Shown here one piece after another: positions 15,745 through 20,839 of a stretch of 20,839 nucleotides of DNA (within the stretch, counting starts at the first letter, position 1; every line of letters starts with the position of its first letter). The position numbers and the translations under genes were made by a program. Origin of the DNA: JBALVT01 sp036961345 (GTDB taxonomy: Bacteria > Pseudomonadota > Gammaproteobacteria > Pseudomonadales > Halieaceae); assembly GCA_036961345.1 (NCBI GenBank), contig JBALVT010000063.1, forward strand, positions 1 to 20,839, written 5' to 3'. The notes beneath the pieces were generated by a model. That model did not search any database. It had not been told where the DNA came from and saw only the letters and a program-made list of their open reading frames with translations.

Positions 15745-15752
15745 ACGATAAT
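15724..15752 (+). promoter_or_regulatory. Sigma-70-type promoter of erpA
   Basis: -35 TTGACT (15724-15729) and -10 GATAAT (15747-15752) each match the consensus at 5 of 6 positions with an ideal 17-base spacer. Transcription would start near 15759, giving a leader of about 67 bases before erpA. The -35 begins inside the end of the bactofilin gene, whose stop TGA is at 15725-15727. Confidence 0.75.
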
Positions 15753-15826
15753 TGGGTGTTGTTGTATTGGTGAGTTTTGATTTAATGCTCACTTTGGCTT
15801 ATGCCTGCTTACTCTAGAGATTGATC

Positions 15827-16180
15827 ATGTCAGTAGCTGAAACATTTAATCCAACCGGTATTAACCTGTCTGCGCGGGCTGTGCAGAAGGTGCGCGATCT
15901 GGTTACCGAAGAAGAGAATGACGAGCTGAAGTTGCGGGTTTTCATTACGGGCGGCGGTTGTTCGGGGTTCCAGTACGGCTTTACGTTTGACGAGTTAATG
16001 GCTGATGACGACACCATAATCGAGAAAGAAGGCGTCGTAGTGCTTGTCGATCCTATGAGCTTTCAATATTTGGCTGGCTCTGAAGTCGATTACACAGAAG
16101 GTCTGGAAGGCTCCCGTTTTGTGATAAATAATCCTAATGCCACCGCCACCTGCGGCTGCGGCTCGTCTTTTTCAATTTAG
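15827..16180 (+). CDS. erpA: A-type iron-sulfur carrier ErpA
   Basis: A-type carrier that delivers Fe-S clusters to apo-proteins, including enzymes of isoprenoid synthesis in E. coli. It is 117 aa. The three cluster-binding cysteines are C45 in TGGGCSGFQYGF and C109 and C111 in TCGCGSSFSI. The sequence VDPMSFQYLAGSEVDYTEGLEGSRF is nearly that of E. coli ErpA and separates it from IscA. ATG 15827 is preferred over the TTG two codons upstream because TAGAGA lies at proper spacing. A strong promoter with an IscR type 1-like operator lies upstream, so expression should rise when Fe-S clusters are short. An exported DsrE-like gene starts 10 bases downstream. Confidence 0.97.
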   Translation: MSVAETFNPTGINLSARAVQKVRDLVTEEENDELKLRVFITGGGCSGFQYGFTFDELMADDDTIIEKEGVVVLVDPMSFQYLAGSEVDYTEGLEGSRFVINNPNATATCGCGSSFSI

Positions 16181-16190
16181 ACTCTGCTTA

Positions 16191-16646
16191 ATGCTATCGT
16201 TCTTGAGGGTCGTGGCGGTGCTAGGCGTGCTGCTGTGTGCCAGTGTATCCGCTCAGGAAACCGACCAGGTGTATCTCGAGGGCCAGCAATACCTGGCTGA
16301 GATTGAGCTTCACACTGCGGAAGAGTTTCGCAGCGTATTGGTCAGGGCCGACCAGTTATTGATAGAAGGCGCATTGCCTTTAGACTCGCCAGTTCCTGTA
16401 ACCTTTGTGCTGCATGGCCCTGAAGTTCGCATCCTGCTCAGGCAGAACTACTTGAATAATAAAGCCACGGTGGACCTGGCGGCCCGTTTGTCGGCGTTGG
16501 GGGTGGTGGATATCAAGGCCTGCGAAACCTGGATGGGAGGCGCCAGTGTCAAAGTAGAAGATTTGCAGCCTTTTGTTGACACTGTTCCCTACGGTCCTTC
16601 AGAAATAAACCGTTTGGTTAAAGAGCGAAACTATCTCTATTTTTAA
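16191..16646 (+). CDS. Exported DsrE/DsrF-like (COG1416-type) protein
   Basis: Protein of 151 aa. Residues 1-21 form a cleavable signal peptide (MLSFLRVVAVLGVLLCASVSA, cut before QE), so the product should be periplasmic. The mature part has the DsrE-like pattern: PVTFVLHGPEVRILL (69-83), a helix, ALGVVDIKACETWM (102-115) with the single mature cysteine C111, then DLQPFVDTVPYGPSEINRLVKERNYLYF at the end. DsrE-family proteins are usually cytosolic sulfur carriers; the equivalent cysteine in a HIxxC-type motif would be C111. The ATG at 16191 is preferred because the upstream ATG (16137) lies inside erpA and adds a Pro/Ala stretch before the signal peptide. The ribosome site is poor, suggesting coupling to erpA. 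The stop overlaps that of anmK by 4 bases. The function is unknown. Confidence 0.82.
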   Translation: MLSFLRVVAVLGVLLCASVSAQETDQVYLEGQQYLAEIELHTAEEFRSVLVRADQLLIEGALPLDSPVPVTFVLHGPEVRILLRQNYLNNKATVDLAARLSALGVVDIKACETWMGGASVKVEDLQPFVDTVPYGPSEINRLVKERNYLYF

Positions 16647-17797
16647 ACCTTGAGTATTGTGTTTCCCGGAAATATCCCCCCAAGTATTCGCGGCCCTGCC
16701 GCCCCTGTTACTACGGGAGCGTTCCCCGCCAGTTGTTCCAGTGTTTGGCGTGCCAGCCATGCAAAGGCTGCGGCCTCAACCCAATCCGGGTGCATTCCAA
16801 TGGCAATGGTGGAATCAAGCACTACCGGTGTAAGCTCGTTATACAATCTACGCATAAGGTCGGTATTGTGTGCTCCGCCGCCGCAGATATAGACTTCCTC
16901 AATCTCAATTCCGCTGTTAGCGATGCCTTTTACGATACTTGCTGCCGTGAGCTCTGCCAAAGTGGCCTGAATATCCCGGGCTTCCATTTTCGGTAATGTC
17001 GAAAGGCATTGATCCAGCCAGTCCAGATTAAAGGCTTCTTTGCCTGTACTGCGGGGCCCGGTCTTTGTGAAATATGGATGTGAGAGTAATATTTGAAGAA
17101 GAGGTTCACTGACTAGGCCTTCTGCCGCCCAATTGCCGCTTTTGTCGTAGGGTGTACCCCGTTGTTTGAGAATCCAGTTATCCAGAAGTGTATTGCCTGG
17201 CCCTGTGTCGTAGCCCGCTATCAAATCTGTGCCGCGCAAGATTGATGCATTTGCTATGCCGCCGATATTTACGATTGCTCTATTTATGCCTGGCTGGGCA
17301 AATACAGCTGCGTGGAAGCCCGGGGCGAGTGGTGCACCTTCGCCCCCAGCGGCGATATCCCGGCGCCGGAAATCTGCAACTGTCGTTATACCCGTTTGCT
17401 CCGCAATGGTGTTTGGATCGCCTATTTGCAAAGTAAAGCTTTGATCTGGATGTGTGAGCCCCGAAGGCGGTCGATGGCGAATGGTTTGGCCGTGGCTTCC
17501 AATGGCGGCAATGTCGTGGGCTGCTAATTTGGCCTGTTGCAGCAAGGCCAATGTCGCTTCACCAAAAAGAATGCCCAGTTCTTTGTCGAGTCGACCAAGA
17601 CGCTCGATTTCATCATCGCCGGTTTCACTGATTTTGGCTATGCGGTCCCGGGTCTTACCAGGAATGCTGTGTTCTCGTGTTGCAACAAGAGTGATTTTTC
17701 CGTCCTGGTATTTGACAATCGCGCTGTCGATTGCGTCTATGCTAGTGCCTGACATCAGGCCTATGTAGAGGTCTTCGCCTTTATCGTTGCGACTCAC
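16643..17797 (-). CDS. anmK: Anhydro-N-acetylmuramic acid kinase
   Basis: Phosphorylates and opens 1,6-anhydro-MurNAc released from peptidoglycan, giving MurNAc-6-phosphate for recycling. It is 384 aa from GTG 17797, close to the family's usual length of about 370. Motifs are the phosphate loop YIGLMSGTSID near the start, IGSHGQTIRHRP, GDPNTIAEQTGITTVADFRRRDIAAGGEGAPL (with the catalytic Asp in VADFRRRD), NIGGIANAS and GYDTGPGNTLLDNW. The start is uncertain: ATG 17836 gives 13 more residues (MRLHHHALANSCV) and overlaps the upstream peptidase gene by 29 bases. GTG 17797 lies 10 bases after that gene's stop and leaves a normal short lead before YIGLMSGTS. Neither has a clear ribosome site. The gene follows the M23 peptidase on one strand, so wall cleavage and recycling are linked. 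Confidence 0.93.
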   Translation of the reverse strand: MSRNDKGEDLYIGLMSGTSIDAIDSAIVKYQDGKITLVATREHSIPGKTRDRIAKISETGDDEIERLGRLDKELGILFGEATLALLQQAKLAAHDIAAIGSHGQTIRHRPPSGLTHPDQSFTLQIGDPNTIAEQTGITTVADFRRRDIAAGGEGAPLAPGFHAAVFAQPGINRAIVNIGGIANASILRGTDLIAGYDTGPGNTLLDNWILKQRGTPYDKSGNWAAEGLVSEPLLQILLSHPYFTKTGPRSTGKEAFNLDWLDQCLSTLPKMEARDIQATLAELTAASIVKGIANSGIEIEEVYICGGGAHNTDLMRRLYNELTPVVLDSTIAIGMHPDWVEAAAFAWLARQTLEQLAGNAPVVTGAAGPRILGGIFPGNTILKV

Positions 17798-17807
17798 GAC
17801 GCAACTG

Positions 17808-19205
17808 TTAGCGAGTGCGTGATGATGGAGCCTCATTCAGTGCCAGGCGGGTATCGGTTTGCAGAGCGGCAAGTTCCGTTGAGGTTTCTGCGATTTCCTT
17901 CTTAAATCTGGGCATTTCGCCTGATGCGAGGCTTTTGGCTTTTGGTAATTGTTTGTGGATGGTCCGCGGGTTGCGATGAACGCCATTCACCAAGAACTCA
18001 TAGTGCAAATGTGGCCCCGTGGCAGCGCCAGTAGAGCCCACGGTGCCAATAATCTGACTTTGTGAAACTCGCTGCCCCTGTTTTACCTTGCGTTTGTGTA
18101 GATGAAGATACTTGGTAACGTAAGCCGCGCCATGCCCAATAAAGACATAATTACCATTAGCTCTGCTATAGCCGGTTTTTAGCACTTTGCCGTCTCCTAC
18201 AGAGAATACCGGTGTGCCCGTAGAGGCCGCGTAGTCTGTGCCTCGGTGAGGGCGAGTGGTTTTGTAAATAGGGTGTAGGCGGCGCAAGTTAAAATTTGAG
18301 CTGATTCTTGTGAAGTCTAAAGGTGCTAGCAAGAAGGCCTTGCGCATGCTGACTCCGTCTTCGTTGTAGTAGCTGGAGTCGCCCTGAGAATCTTCATAGC
18401 GATAGGCATTAAAGGTTTTGCCCTGATTGGTAAAAGAAGCGGCAAGTATTTTCCCGGTGCTGTATTTTTCCCCGTCGATGTACAGTTCTTCATACAGTAA
18501 GTGGATGGTATCGCCTTTTCTTGGGTCCAGAACGAAATCTATAACACCGCCGAAGATGTTGGCCATCTCCATAATCATATTATGTGTCAGGCCGGCCTCT
18601 TGCCCGGCCAGAAACAAGGAAGAGCTGATTTCCGCTGTCGCCCAGGCTTGTCTTGCCTGCGGGGTCCGTAATTCTCGCTCCGATACAAACCCGTTTTCAG
18701 TGCGTTTGTACTTGACGGTTTCGAGTTTGGAAATGATATGGTGCAAGCCCGCTAGCTGTCCTGCGTCATTCGCTTGGAATGAAATGGTTTGGCCGGGAAA
18801 TATTCGCGTTAAAGATTTGCCGTCTGCTGCATGCTGGGTAATAGCGTAGACATCGCGATCGTAATAACCGGCGTGTTTGAAAATCAACGAGAGATTTTCG
18901 CCCTTCTTTACGGTGTGGCTCTGCCAGGGTTGCTCTGGTGGGGTGGCGGGGGCGGAAAGCTGGACGGTGGTGCCACCTGATGAGCTTGCAGGCAGTTGTT
19001 CTGCGTCTGCTTGGGTTTGCGATGTGGTCTTGTCAGTGTGTGCAAAATACGTTGGTTTACTCGGCTGTGAATTGCTTGCAACGGCGAGTATGGCAATTAT
19101 TGTCAGGCAGGCGAAAACGCTTCCCGCTGCAAGCATCTGCTTGCCGGTTAGTCCTGAGTCCTTGCGAATTGCGGTGGCCCCTCGCGCTTTCTTCGCTGCT
19201 AGCAT
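17808..19205 (-). CDS. mepM: M23-family peptidoglycan endopeptidase, MepM-like
   Basis: Inner-membrane anchored, periplasmic zinc metallopeptidase of 465 aa. A cytoplasmic N terminus (1-24) and one membrane helix (about 25-44) are followed by a low-complexity linker. An OapA/LysM-like region lies at about 95-145 (HTVKKGENLSLIFK to PGQTISF). A middle domain precedes the M23 domain at about 300-415. Zinc ligands are H320 and D324 in HRGTD and H401 in HLHYE, with H399 as the catalytic partner. GTVGSTGAATGPHLHYE is typical of active lysostaphin-type enzymes. The C-terminal 45 residues are basic and disordered. ATG 19205 has AAGG 4-7 bases upstream. It is divergent from tyrS and directly precedes anmK. 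The MepM name rests on architecture; the cross-link cut is inferred. Confidence 0.92.
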   Translation of the reverse strand: MLAAKKARGATAIRKDSGLTGKQMLAAGSVFACLTIIAILAVASNSQPSKPTYFAHTDKTTSQTQADAEQLPASSSGGTTVQLSAPATPPEQPWQSHTVKKGENLSLIFKHAGYYDRDVYAITQHAADGKSLTRIFPGQTISFQANDAGQLAGLHHIISKLETVKYKRTENGFVSERELRTPQARQAWATAEISSSLFLAGQEAGLTHNMIMEMANIFGGVIDFVLDPRKGDTIHLLYEELYIDGEKYSTGKILAASFTNQGKTFNAYRYEDSQGDSSYYNEDGVSMRKAFLLAPLDFTRISSNFNLRRLHPIYKTTRPHRGTDYAASTGTPVFSVGDGKVLKTGYSRANGNYVFIGHGAAYVTKYLHLHKRKVKQGQRVSQSQIIGTVGSTGAATGPHLHYEFLVNGVHRNPRTIHKQLPKAKSLASGEMPRFKKEIAETSTELAALQTDTRLALNEAPSSRTR

Positions 19206-19241
19206 GTTCCCTTCTGTCTTTTGCGCTTCAATATTCCGGCC

Positions 19242-19247
19242 ATTATA
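19242..19247 (-). promoter_or_regulatory. Candidate -10 box (TATAAT) of the M23 peptidase gene
   Basis: A perfect TATAAT on the minus strand, 37-42 bases before the peptidase ATG. The -35 at 17 bases is weak (TACAGA, 3 of 6), so this may need an activator. Confidence 0.5.
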
Positions 19248-19290
19248 TAAGAAAATCGCGCCGATCTGTAGGTGTGGCGTATGCCCGGGT

Positions 19291-19318
19291 TTGAAAATGT
19301 AATGAGGTGTTGTATCGT
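19291..19318 (+). promoter_or_regulatory. Candidate tyrS promoter
   Basis: -35 TTGAAA (19291-19296, 4 of 6) and TATCGT (19313-19318, 4 of 6) with a 16-base spacer. It would give a leader of about 40 bases before tyrS. This is the best pair seen in the 160-base divergent gap, but only moderate. Confidence 0.35.
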
Positions 19319-19365
19319 TGTCGCCCCTTGTATTTCGCCATCTTTAGATTTCAGAGAGCCGCCAC

Positions 19366-20661
19366 ATGAGCAGTGCACTATTAACCGACCTTCGTGCCAG
19401 AGGGTTGATCTTCCAGATAGCTGGAGAAGATGGACTATCCGCCTGGCTGGATGGCGGATCAAGGACGCTCTACTGTGGCTTTGATCCCACTGCGGATAGT
19501 TTGCATATCGGCTCTTTAGTCCCTCTATTAATGCTACGTAGATTCCAGCTGGCAGGGCACAGGCCTTTGGCGCTTGTAGGTGGGGCCACGGGTTTGATTG
19601 GTGATCCGAGTTTCAAATCCGAGGAGCGCCAGCTCAACACACCTGACGTAGTTACCAGGTGGGTCGAGCAAATAGAAAAGCAGGTGGCGCAATTTGTCGA
19701 GTTCGATACCGGCGAAACCTCTGCGATCGTTGTGAATAATCTGGACTGGACGCAAGACCTCGATGTATTGACGTTTTTGCGAGATGTTGGGAAGCATTTT
19801 TCTATTAATACCATGATCCAAAAAGAGTCGGTCAAGCAACGCATTGACCGTGAGGGCGAGGGTATCAGTTTCACTGAGTTCACTTACATGATCCTGCAGT
19901 CTTACGATTTTTCTGAATTGAGCGTGCGCTACGACTGCTCACTGCAGATCGGTGGTTCAGATCAATGGGGTAATATTACCGGCGGCATTGATCTGGCTCG
20001 CAGGCAGCACGGCAAGCAGGTGTTCGGCCTGACCATGCCATTGATCACCAAATCGGACGGCACTAAATTCGGCAAGACCGAATCCGGTACGATTTGGCTG
20101 GATCCCGCTCGAACTTCACCTTATGCCTTCTATCAATTCTGGCTAAATGTCGCCGATAGTGATGTTTATAAGTTTTTGAAATACTTCACTTTTCTTGAAG
20201 TGGCCGATATAGATGCATTACAGGTGGCAGATACCAATCGACAAGGCCGGCCTGAGGCGCAGGCTTTATTGGCAAGAGAGGTCACGCGGTTGGTGCATGG
20301 TGAGGAAGGGCTGGGAGCAGCCGAGCGCATCACAGAGTCTTTATTTAGTGGTTCCATAGACGCATTGTCTGATGGCGACCTGCAACAACTTCTCCAGGAC
20401 GGCATGCCCGCGAGTTCGATTGGCCGTGATCAGTTTCCGGAGACGGTTACACAGTTGTTGGTCGAGGCGGGTATGGCAGGCTCTGGAAAACAAGTTAAAG
20501 ACGCCTTGGGGCGCGCTGCGGTTACTGTAAACAGTGAGCCTATCGACTGGGGCAGCAATGGTGATGTTGCGGCCTGTTTCCCCTTGGGCTCTGCGCTATA
20601 TGGCAGGTTTTACCTGGTCAAGCTGGGTAAAAAGAAATATCACTTGTTCGAAGTATCTTAA
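19366..20661 (+). CDS. tyrS: Tyrosyl-tRNA synthetase
   Basis: Charges tRNA-Tyr, a class Ic cytoplasmic homodimer, 431 aa. The ATP-binding HIGH motif reads HIGS (47-50), in the segment YCGFDPTADSLHIGSLVPLL. The KMSKS equivalent is KFGKT (234-238). The tyrosine and tRNA-side segments SYDFSELSVRYDCSLQIGGSDQWGNITGGIDL (179-210) are classic bacterial TyrS. The C-terminal S4-like RNA-binding domain (about 365-425) includes GSGKQVKDALGRAAVTVN. ATG 19366 has AGAGAG about 8 bases upstream. It sits just before a strong rRNA promoter, the same order as in Pseudomonas. There is no sign of truncation, and no intrinsic terminator is visible after the stop. Confidence 0.97.
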   Translation: MSSALLTDLRARGLIFQIAGEDGLSAWLDGGSRTLYCGFDPTADSLHIGSLVPLLMLRRFQLAGHRPLALVGGATGLIGDPSFKSEERQLNTPDVVTRWVEQIEKQVAQFVEFDTGETSAIVVNNLDWTQDLDVLTFLRDVGKHFSINTMIQKESVKQRIDREGEGISFTEFTYMILQSYDFSELSVRYDCSLQIGGSDQWGNITGGIDLARRQHGKQVFGLTMPLITKSDGTKFGKTESGTIWLDPARTSPYAFYQFWLNVADSDVYKFLKYFTFLEVADIDALQVADTNRQGRPEAQALLAREVTRLVHGEEGLGAAERITESLFSGSIDALSDGDLQQLLQDGMPASSIGRDQFPETVTQLLVEAGMAGSGKQVKDALGRAAVTVNSEPIDWGSNGDVAACFPLGSALYGRFYLVKLGKKKYHLFEVS

Positions 20662-20727
20662 AGTAGTGGTCTTGTTTATGTGGCTTCTGGGGGCCGCTGA
20701 GGCCTGCGCGAAAGGGCAAAAATTGGC

Positions 20728-20782
20728 ATTTGGTAAATATCGAAAAAAAGTACTTGCCCTGTAAAATTCTGCTGCGTATAGT
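20728..20782 (+). promoter_or_regulatory. rRNA-operon (rrn P1-type) promoter with A/T-rich UP region
   Basis: -35 TTGCCC (20754-20759) and -10 TATAGT (20777-20782) are separated by an ideal 17-base spacer. An A/T-rich stretch from about 20728 to 20750 (AAATATCGAAAAAAAG) lies where an UP element would bind the alpha subunit. The bases after the -10, GCGCCTCCC, form a GC-rich discriminator typical of stringently controlled stable-RNA promoters. The start site should be near 20789-20791. The 16S gene itself lies beyond the window, so the rRNA assignment is inference from promoter style and the tyrS-rrn gene order. Confidence 0.75.
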
Positions 20783-20793
20783 GCGCCTCCCTT

Positions 20794-20823
20794 CGACGAG
20801 AGCGGGCCCCATAAGGGCGGTCG
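20794..20823 (+). other. Predicted stem-loop in the rRNA leader
   Basis: CGAC (20794-20797) pairs with GTCG (20820-20823), and GCCC (20806-20809) with GGGC (20815-20818) around a CATAA loop. It lies just past the expected start of the leader transcript. It is not followed by a T-run and is more likely leader structure than a terminator. Confidence 0.4.
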
Positions 20824-20839
20824 ATGGGCTGCAAAAAAC

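Noticed and set aside
16137..16190. Upstream ATG for the DsrE-like gene inside erpA
   Set aside because: It adds a Pro/Ala stretch ahead of a clean signal peptide and overlaps the erpA cysteine motif in another frame.
20534..20764. Short open frame running from tyrS into the rRNA promoter
   Set aside because: It is mostly the alternate frame of tyrS, and its last part is the A/T-rich UP region and -35. There is no homology that I recognise.
1..20839. CRISPR arrays, tRNAs, insertion sequences, toxin-antitoxin or defence genes
   Set aside because: None was recognised on either strand. The window is ordinary core chromosome.

Overview
This window reads as a compact stretch of core chromosome from a marine-type gammaproteobacterium in the Pseudomonadales/Cellvibrionales neighbourhood. 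That placement is inferred. It rests on a Pseudomonas-like run argC – coiled-coil membrane protein – bactofilin – erpA – anmK – M23 peptidase – tyrS – rRNA promoter, on a mrcB–lpoP pair, and on a HemB of the Pseudomonas (cysteine-free) metal class. There are no insertion sequences, phage genes, tRNAs, CRISPR arrays or obviously foreign segments. No gene-free gap exceeds 300 bases; the longest are 160 bases (19206-19365) and the 178-base tail (20662-20839), and both hold promoters.

Layout. 1-2121: 3' part of polB (DNA polymerase II). 2118-3119, minus: a PfkB-family (adenosine-kinase-like) kinase, convergent with polB. 3216-5905, plus: mrcB (PBP1b) overlapping lpoP, its likely lipoprotein activator. 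5941-7440, minus: a ModF-type double ABC ATPase. 7528-8148, plus: a NudL-type Nudix hydrolase. 8145-13352, minus: clcA-like CLC protein, hemJ, hemL, hemB and a small exported Cys-x-Cys protein, mostly closely spaced. 13477-15727, plus: argC, a membrane coiled-coil protein and a bactofilin. 15827-16646, plus: erpA and an exported DsrE-like protein. 16643-19205, minus: an M23 peptidase followed by anmK. 19366-20661, plus: tyrS. 20754 onward: a strong rRNA-type promoter whose rRNA operon lies beyond the window.

Themes. Cell-wall functions recur: PBP1b with its lipoprotein, bactofilin with a membrane coiled-coil partner, an M23 endopeptidase and anhydro-muramic acid kinase. Tetrapyrrole synthesis is represented at its start (HemL, HemB) and near its end (HemJ). 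The best-supported regulatory observation is a site before erpA that matches an IscR type 1 operator and overlaps the -35 of a strong sigma-70-like promoter. The most interesting less-described items are the bactofilin/coiled-coil/M23 neighbourhood, an exported DsrE-like protein, a TIMP-like exported protein, and a CLC protein with unusual gating and proton-path residues. Three of four convergent gene pairs end in stop codons that overlap by exactly 4 bases.
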